The translations under genes and the position numbers were made by a program. A stretch of 64,000 nt of DNA, from assembly GCF_000224145.3 (NCBI RefSeq), contig NC_020169.2, positions 2,782,095 through 2,846,094 on the forward strand. The letters are read 5' to 3'. Shown one piece after another: positions 34,992-47,700 of this stretch (positions are counted from its first letter, which is position 1; every line of letters starts with the position of its first letter). Below the pieces are notes generated by a model. That model made no database searches, had not been told where the DNA came from, and was given only the letters and a program-made list of their open reading frames with translations. Source of the DNA: Ciona intestinalis (taxonomy: Eukaryota > Chordata > Ascidiacea > Phlebobranchia > Cionidae).

Positions 34992-35243
34992 ATGAAGGTT
35001 ATATTTGCTGGATATATTAAAACTGGTACGCAGTCCATAAAAGAGGCGCTACAGATTCTAGGTTACTCCACTTGCGATTATTTCGACAACTTTTGGTACT
35101 TAGAGAAGGAATGGACAAAGATATTAACAGAGGGCGGCTCTGTAGACGACTTTCGAAAAATGTATGAAGATGTTGATGCAGTAACTGGTGTTCCATGTAA
35201 TCACTTCTGGAAGGAACTGCATGAAGCCTTCCCTGAAGCAAAG
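34992..35243 (+). CDS. Sulfotransferase-like gene, exon 1 only (copy A)
   Basis: 84 codons ending at a GTATGT donor, nearly identical to exon 1 of the next copy (one amino-acid change, Asp for Gly in YEDVDAV). Exons 2-4 are absent: the sequence runs into the gap at 35473 and then restarts upstream of the next exon 1. Exon 1 encodes the phosphosulfate-binding loop GYIKTGTQSI. It could be a haplotype duplicate, a partial gene duplicate, or an alternative first exon for copy B. Confidence 0.7.
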
Positions 35244-35696
35244 GTATGTGTGTCGCGTTTAATGATCAGTTGTTCAGATAACACTCAAGCGGCCGTGGCA
35301 GGCAGAGTACATTTACAAAAAAACACTCGACTGCGCCGTTATATACACACGCACGCACGGAACCTAATATTACCGTCGAGCATAAAACGTGCGCACACAC
35401 GAGAAACACAATCGCGAGGGGTTGCGTTCTAATCAATTTGATAACATACTGTGTTTACCATTAGTCTCACTGNNNNNNNNNNNNNNNNNNNNNNNNNNNN
35501 NNNNNNNNNNNNNNNNNNNNNNTGTGTGAAGTAGAATACCACATAACAACTGTCAGGGTCCCGCCACACGAGGATAAATAATATACATTTAATCATATAT
35601 GAAGCATGTTAAACCATTATACAACCAATATTACCCACCATAAGCCACTCATTTACACTTCATTATAATTAAAATCATCTATTTTTAATAAAATTT

Positions 35697-35892
35697 AGTA
35701 CAGTGGGTCAAGACGGGACACCTTTATCACATAATGTCTAAATACCCTGAAGTTGTTTTAGTCAACTAACAACGATCTACGGAAGTCGTGAGGATACGGT
35801 TTTATAATTTTTAAATGTTTTTTTTGTTACTACCAAAAAGAGGAGAAAATAAAAGGGAAAGGTGTCCCATCTTCCCCCACCCTACTGTATAA
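35697..35892. mobile_element. GGGTGGGG-type MITE, duplicate of the 34264 copy
   Basis: Same diverged left arm (AGTACAGTGGGTCAAGACGG) and right arm as the 34264 copy. It came with the segmental duplication. Confidence 0.85.
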
Positions 35893-36363
35893 ATGCTAAA
35901 CAAGCTGTAAGGATTACACTTTTAATTTTAATGCAGTATTAGTATATGCGTAAAGGTTTTCGTACAACAAATAAAACATGATCACTCATAATATCAAATG
36001 TTTAATACCCACAATTTGATATTCTTGATGCAACATGATAACTTGCTGCATTCGTGGGATTTTAAAAACAAACTTAAATAAGAACGCCTGCATTACCAGA
36101 CAACAGTTGTATTGTGCAGTTCCTTTATTTATCTTTTTTGCGTGTTCAATAGCGTAGATAGACTTAGTAGAGCGTCGTATGTAGACTTAGTAGAGCGTCG
36201 TATGTAGACTTAGTAGAGCATCCTGTTACAATTAAGACATTCACTTGCTAAGTGTTAAGTCGATTAGATACAGAAATAGTACGCGACTTGGAGTGATATC
36301 GTATCGCAAAAGATGAGCGAAAAAACGAGAGAACCATGAAGTAGTTGTAATGCCATCTGTACC

Positions 36364-36392
36364 CAAAGTTAGTACAGTCTATACTAACTTTG
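36364..36392. mobile_element. 29-bp palindromic insertion with 8-bp target duplication
   Basis: CAAAGTTAGTA and its inverse TACTAACTTTG surround a seven-base centre. TCTGTACC flanks it on both sides (36356-36363, 36393-36400). The sister duplicate near 34890 has a single TCTGTACC and no insert. Confidence 0.8.
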
Positions 36393-36496
36393 TCTGTACC
36401 TAGCTCTAATGCGACCAAGCATTTCCGGGGCGTTTTTTTGCGCTTTAGCTGGTTTATTTTACATTGCGTTTAATTACGTTGTGATTAACAGAAAAC

Positions 36497-38110
36497 ATGA
36501 AGGTTATATTTGCTGGATATATTAAAACTGGTACGCAGTCTATAAAAGAGGCGCTACAGATTCTTGGTTACTCCACTTGCGACTATTTCGACAACTTTTG
36601 GTACTTGGAGAAGGAATGGACAAAGATATTAACAGAGGGCGGCTCTGTAGACGACTTTCGAAAAATGTATGAAGGTGTTGATGCAGTAACTGGTGTTCCA
36701 TGTAATCACTTCTGGAAGGAACTGCATGAAGCCTTCCCTGAAGCAAAGGTATGTGTGTCGCGTTTAATGATCAGTTGTTCAGATAACACTCAAGCGGCCG
36801 TGGCAGGCAGAGTACATTTACAAAAAAACACTCGACTGCGCCGTTATATACACACGCACGCACGGAACCTAATATTACCGTCGAGCATAAAACGTGCGCA
36901 CACACGAGAAACACAATCGCGAGGGGTTGCGTTCTAATCAATTTGATAACATACTGTGTTTACCATTAGTCTCACTGGCGCTTTAAAACCCCAAATAACC
37001 ACAATGTGCTAAAGTGACAAACTGCAGCTCTAGGCATAAATATAATACTGTGGGGGAATATGGAACACCTTTAGCACATAATATCTAAATATCCTGATCG
37101 TGTTTTAAACAATCACCAACGGTCAACGGAAGTCGTAAGGATAGGGTTTTATAAAGAATGTTCATCTTCCCCTACCCTTTCCCCACCTACTATAATTGTT
37201 TGCAGATCATATTCACAACGAGAGACGAAGAAAGATGGCTGAATAGCGTTCGAAGACAGTTCGAGGACTTTGAAAAAGACTTCAGTTACATAATAATGCA
37301 GATTAGCACGTATTCCGGGTGGAAATACTTTTGCCTATCAAACAAATTTCGTAAGTGTAATGATAGAAAAATGCATTGTAGTTTTGGTCTGGAATAAATC
37401 AAATATTATGAACCTAATTTGGAACAGATAACGTAACACTGGGAACTTGGAGAACTTGGCCGTGGTCAAAATTTGTAATAAGTCGAACGATTCTGCTAAG
37501 ACTTTTTAGATCACATACTCAAGACGTTATTCAGGCAAATAAATATAGCTGTTATACATTTGTATAAAGCAGCCAATAGGTATGTAGCAGGGTTTTCATC
37601 TACACAAAGAAAAAAACAAAACATATAATACTGTGGGGGGAGATAGGGCATCTTTCGCACATAATATCTAAACATCCTGATCGTGTTTAAGACAATTTAC
37701 AACCGTCTATGGGAGTCGTGAGAATACAATTTTATAATTCTTTGAATGTTTTTTGTTTACTACCAAATGGGTCGAGAAAATAGAATGAAAAGGTGTCCTA
37801 TCTTCCCCCACCTTACTATACAAATTTTACATGCAATATTTTTTACATGCATTTTCATTATACCCAGAATGCCCCCAAAGAAAAACTTCTACTTTTTCGC
37901 TTGAGTGACGGTTGGGGTCCACTTTGCGACTTCTTGGGTGAAAATATTCCCGACACGCCCTTTCCCCACATGAATAAAGAAGGCAGTTACCTTCATGATG
38001 CCAGAGACAGACACCCAGTTATGCAACGAATGGCGAAAGAAATGAAAATTACATTGACTTTGTTTATAGCGTTTGTTGTGCTTGTAGTTTTTACTCTAAT
38101 GTTTAATTGA
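36497..38110 (+). CDS. Tail-anchored P-loop sulfotransferase-like protein (copy B)
   Basis: Exons 36497-36748, 37206-37350, 37428-37534 and 37868-38110 give 248 aa. The N-terminus has a sulfotransferase-type phosphosulfate loop (FAGYIKTGTQSI, residues 5-16). Exon 2 has IIFTTRDEERWLNSVRRQ, which fits the 3'-phosphate region with Arg and Ser, and exon 4 has LFRLSDGWGPLCDFLG. The last 22 residues (ITLTLFIAFVVLVVF core) form one hydrophobic helix ending the protein, so it is probably tail-anchored. This resembles the Sulfotransfer_4-type family. The acceptor substrate is unknown. Exon 3 ends CAG-GCAAAT, so its last intron would be GC-AG. Copy C has GT there. Confidence 0.82.
37035..37196. mobile_element. 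GGGTGGGG-type MITE in sulfotransferase B intron 1
   Basis: Left end TAATACTGTGGGGGAATATG and a shortened right arm ending CCCCACCTACTATA 10 bases before the exon 2 acceptor, so the MITE lies against the splice site. Confidence 0.75.
37626..37821. mobile_element. GGGTGGGG-type MITE in sulfotransferase B intron 3
   Basis: Left end TAATACTGTGGGGGGAGATA. Right end GTGTCCTATCTTCCCCCACC. Confidence 0.8.
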
Positions 38111-38233
38111 GCTTAACCAGTGTTGTAGCCTTTAAATTTTTTACTGCATATTTTGAATTAAAACCAATTTGCAAGTTGTTTAAGCCTGATTTTTGACCCT
38201 GTGTTAATACATCTTCACACAACTGAAATGTTT

Positions 38234-38422
38234 CTATGGTAGGGTGGGGGAAGATGGGTCACCTTTTTTTCTCGTTCCATTTGGTAGTGAACAGAGAACA
38301 TTCAATGAATTATAAAACTGTATCCTCACGACTCTATGGACCATTGTTAATTGTTTAAAACACAATCAGATGTTTGAATATTATATTCTAAAGGTATCCC
38401 ATCTTACCCAATAGATCACTAT
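38234..38422. mobile_element. GGGTGGGG-type MITE downstream of copy B
   Basis: Opens with TGGTAGGGTGGGGGAAGATG. The right arm is weakened (GTATCCCATCTTACCCAATA). Confidence 0.8.
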
Positions 38423-38960
38423 CTTATTTAACTTAAATTTATTTTCTAATTTAGGTCTTTAGTTTAAATACCATTACATGCTTTTACAGTTTACCATATG
38501 CTAGCCTGTAAATTATTATGGATATGTTTTGATTGTTGTGTTAAGGAAGTTTTTAGACACGTAACTTTTTTTCGCAGTAACGTCTTTTTTTCTGGTGTAT
38601 ATGTTTCCTGCCACGCAGCATGCATCTTATTCTTCCCGTCCTATTTTATCGCCATTTCGTTAATCGTTATGTTGTCCCAATTAAGAAGTCGAGAACTTGT
38701 TGAGTCTAGTGCAAATTACCATTACATTAAAGATGAGTGCAAGAAGTTGTTTACGTTTATAGAGCAAACATATTGAACAACCCTATATATGTAAAATAAT
38801 AAGGAAGTGATCTGTATAATGTGAAGTGTCAGATTCGGCGCTCTAACTCATTACACATAGATTTTACCTTTTTTTATTTTAAAACTGAATGTAGGTATAT
38901 AGTATTTATTGGCCCTGTAAGGATTATATAGACAGAGTAGTAGATAAAATGTTGTTATAT
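38423..38960. other. Spacer between sulfotransferase copies B and C
   Basis: Holds one 92-codon frame (38498-38776, MLACKLLWICF...) without recognised domains. Its hydrophobic composition could be chance. Nothing else stands out. Confidence 0.4.
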
Positions 38961-38961
38961 A

Positions 38962-39149
38962 TTAGTACTATGGGGGAAGGCGGGACACCATCAGCGCATA
39001 ATATCCAAACATCCTGATCGTGTTTTAAACGTTTAACAACTGTGTGTGGCAGTCGTAAAGATACGGTTTAAAAAATCTTTGCTTACTACCAAATGGGAAG
39101 AGAAAATGGAATGAAAAGGTGTCCCATCTTTCCCCACCCTACTATAACA
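38962..39149. mobile_element. GGGTGGGG-type MITE upstream of copy C
   Basis: Left end AGTACTATGGGGGAAGGCGG. Right end GTCCCATCTTTCCCCACCCT followed by ACTATA. Confidence 0.8.
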
Positions 39150-39151
39150 GG

Positions 39152-39260
39152 AAACATAAAGGCTATATTCGATGATGGTTATGTCAAAATTGGTACGCAG
39201 TCAATAAAAAAAAGCCTAGAAGCAGATTCTACAGGTTACACCGCTTCCGACTGTCCATGC
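39152..39260 (+). pseudogene. Relic of sulfotransferase exon 1
   Basis: GAAACATAAAGGCTATATTC parallels the copy C start (AAACATGAAGGTTATATTCG). The peptide-level trace KAIFDDGYVKIGTQSIKKSL is recognisable. The ATG is ATA, one codon is inserted and the remainder decays within about 100 bases. Confidence 0.75.
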
Positions 39261-39313
39261 CTATATAGATTTTAACCTTTTTGTTTTGACACTATGTGTA
39301 GCTAACAGAAAAC

Positions 39314-40573
39314 ATGAAGGTTATATTCGCTGGATATGTCAAAACTGGTACGCAGTCTATAAAAGAGGCGCTACAGATTCTAGGTTACTCAACTTGCGAT
39401 TATTTCGACAACTTTTGGTACTTAGAGAAGGAATGGACAAAGATATTAACAGAGGGCGGCTCTGTAGACGACTTTCGAAAAATGTATGAAGGTGTTGATG
39501 CAGTAACTGGTGTTCCATGTAATCACTTCTGGAAGGAACTGCATGAAGCCTTCCCTGAAGCAAAGGTATGTGTGTGGCGTTTACCAAAAAATGTCCGGCT
39601 ATATTTTTGTGGTTACCGACATGAGTAGTAAACTTGAACAAAAAACAACCGGCCTTTATTTTAGCTTAGTCATACAACATGAAAAAAAAAACGAAGGACA
39701 ATTATTTCGGAAGCTATAACCAGACATGCAATAAGGAGTCAATAATAATACCTTCTAGCGTTAATCTTACACGAACATTTATGAGAAACAGATCAACCAA
39801 ATGACCACGTTTACTTTAGTTTTATCACTGTTTAAAAACGCGCGTATTTGCGAAGTTATAGCCAACCGCAGCTCTATTTTTGGCATAAATAATTGTTCGC
39901 AGATCATATTTACACCAAGAGACGAGGAAAGATGGTTGAAAAGTATTCAAAGACAGTTCAAAGAATTTGATAACGACATCCGTTACAACCTAATGCAGTT
40001 TACTACGTATTCGGGGTGGAGATATTTTTGCTTATCGAACAAATTTCGTAAGTGGAATTATTAAAAATGTGATGAACAAAATTTGTAAGTGAAATATTTG
40101 AATTGTTGTAGTGTTGGCCTGTAGTAAGACAATCAATAATGCTAATTTGGTACAGTAAACATATCCCTTGGAACTTGGAGGAATTGGCCGTGGTCAAAAT
40201 TTGTAATGAGTCGAACGATTCTGCGAAGACTTTTTAGATCACATACTCAAGACGTCATGCAGGTAAATATACCGAAATAAAAAAACAGCAAACGCCATTC
40301 TAATTTACATGCATGCAATTTTCATTATAGAATGCCCCAAAAGAAAATCTTTTGGTTTTTCGCTTAAGTGACGGTTGGGGTCCACTTTGCGACTTCTTGG
40401 GTGAAAATATTCCCGACACGCCTTTTCCCCACATGAACAAAGACGGCAGTTACCTTCATGATGCCAGAGACAGACACCCAGTTATGCAACGAATGGCGAA
40501 AGAAATGAAAATTACATTGACTTTGTTTATAGCGTTTGTTGTGCTTGTAGTTTTTACTTTAATATTAAATTGA
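39314..40573 (+). CDS. Tail-anchored P-loop sulfotransferase-like protein (copy C)
   Basis: Exons 39314-39565, 39903-40047, 40156-40262 and 40331-40573, each the same length as in copy B, give 248 aa. The loop is GYVKTGTQSI and the C-terminal helix ITLTLFIAFVVLVVF is kept. Differences from B cluster in exon 2 (TPRDEERWLKSIQRQFKEF) and exon 3, whereas exons 1 and 4 are nearly identical. All introns are GT-AG, and introns 2-3 are free of MITEs. With copy B and two partial exon-1 copies, it forms a local tandem family. Confidence 0.85.
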
Positions 40574-40696
40574 GGTTAATCAGTGTTATAGCGTTTTACA
40601 TCTTGTATCATATTAAATTAAACCGCTTTTGCGGGTTGTTTAAAACTTAAGTTGCTGTGATGATTTATCTCAATATGCCTTACTTTATTCCTTTAT

Positions 40697-40896
40697 TATA
40701 GTAGGGTGGGGAAAGGTGGGACAACTTTTCATCCCATTTTCTCGTACCCTTTAGCAGTTAACATTTAACATTCACAGAATTATAAAACCGTATCCTTACG
40801 ATTTTTATAGACCATTGTTAATTGTATATATAAAACACGATCAGGATATTTTGGTATTATGCTTCTGGTATCACATTCTGCCCCACAATATTATAT
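40697..40896. mobile_element. GGGTGGGG-type MITE downstream of copy C
   Basis: Opens with TATAGTAGGGTGGGGAAAGG. The right arm is damaged (CACATTCTGCCCCACAATAT). Confidence 0.75.
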
Positions 40897-41745
40897 TTCC
40901 CTTTAACCGTAGATTTTAAATCGTACTCTAGAACCAATAAATCAGTTTAAATCTCAATTTTATTTCTTGAATAACGTTTATATCTCTTTATAATCTAACG
41001 ATTTTCCGTGGATTAACGAGCTCCATCGTAGCCTATGCTCCTGACACAGAAGAAACGCTTGCGCGAAAACCAAAACAGGAAAAGATGTTTTACACGGAAG
41101 AGTGATATAACTACAGGCTCAGTTCGTCGAACTGGCATATAGTTTCCATGCAGGAAACACGCGAAATGTGTCGTTTAAGCACATACAAAACATCGCCATA
41201 TAAAATGTCCAAGAAAGGCAGTTTTTTGTATTTAATCTTCATGCTTAATTTGGATAATCTCCATTAATACAATACCGTCTTACCACTAATTAATACACCA
41301 CCGTCTTACTACTAATCGCAATGTTTACGCCTATATGTACATACATACATGTCTGGTAATGCCGATCCCCGAAAACATTTATCCAGTACGATTTCCCATG
41401 GCAACTAATGATGCGAAACTATGTAAACAAATTGAAGTTTTGCCGCCAGACACAAATAGCGAAGTTATCGTAGTAGCGAAAGTCGCCTATTGAAATATAT
41501 GCGGGACAGTTACCGCTGCGTAGGCCAGAGGCAAGGCGTATTGACGCCGTTACAGAATCCGTTTAAGTTAAACTATTGCTTTGAATGTGTATTTAGGTTT
41601 TGGACATTTAAGTTAAAAAGACAAATTAGCTTGCTTTTCGACAGTAGTTTCCTTAATGGTTACATAAAAATAGGTTTTAAAAAACATCAAAAATGGACAG
41701 TTTATTACACGTAAAGTATGAACAGTGATACAGAAACCCCACATC
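40897..41745. other. Spacer upstream of CCDC33
   Basis: No convincing gene. It should contain the CCDC33 promoter and 5' UTR. The 41490-41714 frame has no exon-like boundaries or homology I recognise. Confidence 0.45.
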
Positions 41746-44700
41746 ATGTCACGTCAACAAAAGAAACCACAAGTGAAGTTGGAAGAAAAACAACTGGTGT
41801 TTCAGTTCGGAATTACGCAAGCGCAGTTTAACAGAAATGGAAGCTTTTTGCTCGTTCTTACAATCAAAAACGCGCACCGACAGGATTTAATACCGCAGGT
41901 AAATATAGCTATGTCAATTTTGACATGTTATTAAAGTACTGTTAGGCTGATTTTGAACATTGTTTAGCTCATGTGTAAAAGCGCATTTTCTAAGTATATA
42001 GCCTCAAAACGAATAGACCACATTGTAAAGAATCATACCACAGCCTTGGCTAATTTTTCAAAGATAAAACAAAAAGTAAAAAATAGCTTTTATATATATA
42101 TATATATAGCCCATATAATTATACAAATATTAAAAATTGACTCACTTTAAATTTCCCAGGTTTTGTTAGAAGTGAACAATAATGGTTCTGAGGTCTACGA
42201 ACACTCAATATCCACCGATACTGTGAAATGGTCCATGGAAAGTCAAGCAGTTACTTTCAATACAAATATGTTTAAGTTTACATTACCCACAGGTCAGGTT
42301 CTGAAAAAATCATGATATTGCTTGTAAAAATTATCTTTGGTTTTATTTTTGCTTCTTTTTTCAGGTTTCTGTAAAAACGACAAGAATTATGATGTCCACT
42401 TATTAATTGAGGCATACGCATTATCGGGGAAAAGGAAAGAAAGAGTTGGTGAAGCTCTGTTTGCTATTTATCCACGAACTGAGATGCCGCGTGCCAACTT
42501 ACATGTTAAGTAAGATAAAAACTTGTTGAATGAAATTGTTGTTTCAAAAAGGGGTTTTAGAGGGGTCTCTTCAATCATTTGCCTAGAAAAGTGGTGTGTA
42601 ACATAGGGTAGGGTTGAATATAGTGATAACTTAAATGGGACCCATTGCATTGTAAAGAGTTTAATTATCAACCTCACTATAATTTTGTTGCCTGGTTTTA
42701 AAAACAAGATTTCCTAGCAGGACTATTTAAACTAAACCGCTTTTGGGGTAAAATTTGGGGTTCCCGTATAAAACAGTACAATCTATGTATAGCCTAAATG
42801 ATTCAAGCATGATTGATTTCAACTCGGCCCGTTTTTGGCGTAAAATTTGAGGTGTTTGGTGAAAAACAGTTCATTTTATACATATATATATATATAATTT
42901 AAGCAAAATTCTGGTTGTATTTTAGAAAAGGTGAAGATTTTTACCGATACTCCGGCATCATCACTTTGCTCCGTCCTCTTTCTCGCTCCTCTATATCTAT
43001 GCATTGTGGACGACTCTCATACACTGTGGCACTGAAGGAGTTCCTCTATTCAGAGACAGGTTATGTGGATAGTGAGGAGGAAGAAGATACGATTGTTGAA
43101 GAGGTAATTTGACTGAAAAAACAAGTAATAACAATCCAGTAAGATTGTTGCAACAATTCCTCTAATGTAAATAAATGTTTAGCAGCTCATCTGGTATGAC
43201 ATTTTTAAGATATGTCTTATTTTTTGTATGATTGACCAAATTAAATGGCACGCCCCACTGTAGGACTTACTCACAAAAAAATAGAATGGCTATTAGTTTG
43301 GTTATTAGGATATGTTACATACCATGCAAGTTATAGTTTTTTACAAATATTTTTAGCCGAAGACGGAAGAAATTGCACCACAGCCAATATTACCTCAACA
43401 AGTTGCCACTATTCATGAAATTACTAAAATAAATGGGTTGTCAAAGCATTTAGAAGCACCAGGTATGTGATGTGACATTGGGTGATTTGTAGTTTGAAAA
43501 CTAATTCACTTCATAATCTTACTTTGAGTACAGCAGAGACAAAGCCACGTGAGATTATTGAAAAACCTCAAACAAAGAACGTACAGACACAGACTTTGGA
43601 ATATAAACCTGAACCAGGTAAAATATTGTATATCTTCTTAATGTAAAACATACTCAATATAGATTTTGTAGGTCTTCAGAACATTGTATATTTTCCTAAT
43701 GTAAATCATATGTAATATAGATATTATATGTCTTCAGATTATTGGATATCTAATGTAAATCATATGCGATAACAGTGATATAGGACTAATTTATTTACAT
43801 TTTTACTATTTCTTAATCTTTGCTACTGTAATGCAAGAAAGAAAGATAAAAATGACTGAAAAATTAATATGTATCACATTTTAAATGAATTACATTAATT
43901 CCTAAATGTACTTCAACTCACGCATTAGGAAATCTTGTTCCTACATCTTTAAAATCTTCAAAAGAAACGACTTTTGTTTTGAGCAAAGACTCGTTGCATT
44001 CTGAAGACTCCTTTCATATTAGTATGTCTCCCACTCCATCCCCAGATTACCATCTACCATCCAATAAACAGGTAAATACTGGAACTTACTGGATTAAAAC
44101 CAAGGGGGATTTTTTGTTATGTTTTCTGTTAAATTTAGTACTCTTTTTGTTTTTCAAGATATATATGTTTACATTTTTCGATATATATGTGTTTATGAGT
44201 ATTTAGAACAACATCAAATAAACAGGTAAATACTGGAATGAACTGGATTAAAATCAAAAGGGATTTTTTTATAATGTTTTCCTTTAAGTTTAGTAGTCAT
44301 TTTTCAGTACATATATATGTTTATTAGTACTTAAAAAACTAGTTAACTGTGGGGTGTTATTTTTCCAAAGATTTCAGTTAGGTGTGTATTGTGTGTTTAT
44401 TTTTTAGTTTAATATTTTTTTTAGTTAAATACATTACTTCAATAGGTTATATATTTAAACATTATTACAAAAATGATAAATTAAACATTTAGGTTTCCCA
44501 GAAATTTTACTTAAAATGGTGCTAACTTAATTAAGGGCACCGTAAACCAAATTTTAAATATTAAACGTAAAAAAATTCCCAGCATTTTGTTACCACAGCT
44601 ACCTTGGTATTCATGTTAAGAAACTTTAGCTTGCCGTGCTACTTTTAACAATGGCACATGAACAATAACTTGTTTGCTTAGTGCCGTCATTATTGTGACT

Positions 44701-47700
44701 TAGATTCGTCACTTTACTATTTCAATCTATTGAGAAATCTCTGAAAACGATTGTTCTTTTGTAACCACAGCCAAGAATGCTTTAAAATATCAAAACACAG
44801 TGCAAGCTGTCAAAAATGTATTCCTCATTTAAACTAAACATTTAGGTAAATGCGTTTTACTTTTCACATTAATTAAAAGTTACAACTGCCAACACCTCAA
44901 TTCAGTCGGCAGCGTTTGTCCAACAAACACTCATATTTACTTCCCATTCATCCAATGTTTACCTTCCTATATTAAAAGCTATTACAATTCACTTCACTGA
45001 CTGGCAGTTTATACCAGCAACTGCCTTAAACAAGCTCAAAGCCAACACAAGCACTGCTTGAAATTCCTCTTCAATGTTTCAACCTTGTTCTCTTTAAATT
45101 TGTAAACATTTCTAAACCAGTGGAGCTTGACCTGCATGGTTGACTTGAACACAGAGTGCTTGCCTACCACTCAATCTGATTTATTTTGCACTCAGTAAAA
45201 GTGGTCTGTAAACAAATATTGGCAAACTAAGTTACTTGTACTGGTACACAGTTGTGTTCTTTATATGTGCCTGTAGTACAGCAGTAAAGGATATTCAGAA
45301 AGTATGGAATTTATATAATTTAAAGTAGTGACTAGTTTCAGCTTTTAACTTTTACAAATTTGACCATAACTCTTAGAAAAATCAATGGAAATCTCAATAA
45401 TTTTAGATCAATGTTTTGTATAGTTTTAGTGGTTTGTGGTTTCTATTCTCATGGAGCAGTGATTCTGTAATCTGATCTTATTGTGTGAGGCTTATCTCCA
45501 GTGTGGACGTGTAACAACAAACCAATTGTCTGTTTATTCTCAAGTGAGATTTAGCCACTTATGAAGCTATTCCTGCGTTAAAAAGCACAAAACTGAACCC
45601 ATTCAAAGCAAACTACAGTCAAGTTACCTATATATAGCAGGCAAAAAAAGATATATATTTAATTAATAAAAAAAATTATAAAATAATACAGGCAGAAGAG
45701 TTAGTCATTCGTAATCGGTCAGCATTATTTTTAAGTTGTGCAATTTCTCTTTTCATTGTTCTCATTTCAAGCTGCATTTCTTTCTGTATATTGTTCTCTC
45801 TTCTTTTGGATTCCTCGTTTAAATATTCCTCCATACCAGCATTGAAATGTTGGATTCGTTCATTGTTATTAAGTTGGACTTGTGTCAGTAAGGATTCCAA
45901 CCTATCTTCAGTCATTTCGATGTTTGCCTATAGATGTATAACAGTGTTTATGTCTGCTACTATTGAGGCTTGGCATAGTTATTAATGTGATTTATAAAAT
46001 TCACCTTACGTATACAGCTATTACCAATGTCATGGCAAAGTGGTTAGCGTGCCTGTCTTTAGCCTAGAGGATATGGGTTAAAGGCTTGATGTGGCTACCA
46101 TTGTGTATGTTCTTGGGCAAGACACTTAAGGACAATTAGTTTAATGCAGTTGTCCTTATGGGCTGTCTAAATTGTCAGTCCCAACAAAGTTACATGTAGT
46201 AACTCGTAAGCAGGCATCAGATATAGGAAAATAAATAAATTACAATCAGGAGCCATCGAAATTGTCAGTCATACATAATATATTAACCCCTCCTAAAAAA
46301 TATATTGTTCAGTTACATATATGGTAACTTATAAGCAGGCATTAGATATATAAAAATAACTAAATTCCAATCAACCATTTATATCATGCTGTTAATGCCA
46401 AAAATTCATACTAAATTACCTGTTTGTTGAGTTTCAAATCACTTGCAGTGTTTCTATATATCCTGTAAACATCTTGTAACTTTGCCGTCATTTCACTCCA
46501 CAATCTGATCTCAATATCTTCAGTTACATTTTCCGTGTAATCTGAAGCAAGCTCACTCCATTCAACAGCAAACATTTCATGTTTTTTCTGTAAAATTTCA
46601 AATATTTTACAAATCTTTAGACATTGTAAATATAATCCTTTTTTTAATTTTAATTTTTGTATTTCACTCAAAACAGTTAGGTTGGAATACAAAAAGCAAG
46701 CTTTATATACGATTTTTTTGCATTTTATTTAATATAATTAAAAAAGGCTACTAAGTAATTCAAACTACTGAACAGTATAAAAAGGCAAATTAACACCCTA
46801 CTAAAATGACATTTTTTATTTGAAAACTCATTTTATAAAACAGCTCAAACGCCCCCTTTTTTCACTTTAAAAGGCCCAAAATGGCATTCAAATACACCAC
46901 AAACAGCACTCAAATACACTACAAAACAATATAAAACACGCCACAATAACACCCTACTTTTTTCACTGCATTGTTGAAATCCAATTTTGCTTTAAGTAGC
47001 AATTTTTCTGTCAAGATTTTATCCCGAGCCTCTTCATATGCTTTCCTAATCGTGGCCGCTGTTGTATTATCATCATCTGTGAAACATGTGTCAACGGATC
47101 TTTGTAGATATTCTTGGTTCTCGACTTTCATTTTATTTAACATGTTGTTGATATCTTTGTTCAGTTGTTCCTAGTAACATATATAGTAGGTTAAGAAACA
47201 AAGCATATTTCCAGAATTATATAGCTGTATTGGTAATTGTAAAATAGGTTTCGGAAATATGGGACATTATGTGCTAATAGTACCAATCTTACCCCACCCT
47301 ACTATACAGAGCTGTCAGGTTTCGTTTATTTTAAAGAAATATACATGGTCACTGAATTATTGGTCTTTTTAGTTTTGAATTCTTAAGTTTAGTGTTACAG
47401 TACAAATTTGTCCACAACAGTGAAAATCCAAAGATGATATATTACATTTATTTCAGATTTTTGTTTTAGCAAAGTAACAAAATTAATTTTTAAATGTTCC
47501 CCCATTCTAAATAATTTATTACTATGCAATTTTTTTTGTTACTGTACAATAAGCAGGTTGTTACTATACTGTATTATTTTCATTTTTTATACAATCTTAA
47601 AATATCACCTCTGTTTTAAATAATTTATAACTGTGCAAACAAATTGTCGTTAATACTGCTAAACAGGTTATTACTATACTGTATTTGTTTAGTTTTTTTT

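Larger units (their letters stand above)
34130..36978. repeat. About 1.35-kb direct duplication across a 50-N gap
   Basis: 34130-35472 and 35523-36978 share the SINE tail, the MITE, the upstream region and exon 1 of the sulfotransferase-like gene, at near identity with scattered substitutions and short indels. Gap 35473-35522 is exactly 50 N. This is either a recent tandem duplication or two haplotypes placed end to end. Confidence 0.85.

Noticed and set aside
38498-38776. 92-codon plus-strand frame between sulfotransferase copies B and C
   Set aside because: Although an acceptor-like TTTTACAG precedes its ATG, no domain or partner exon was found and its hydrophobic composition is expected from T-rich DNA.
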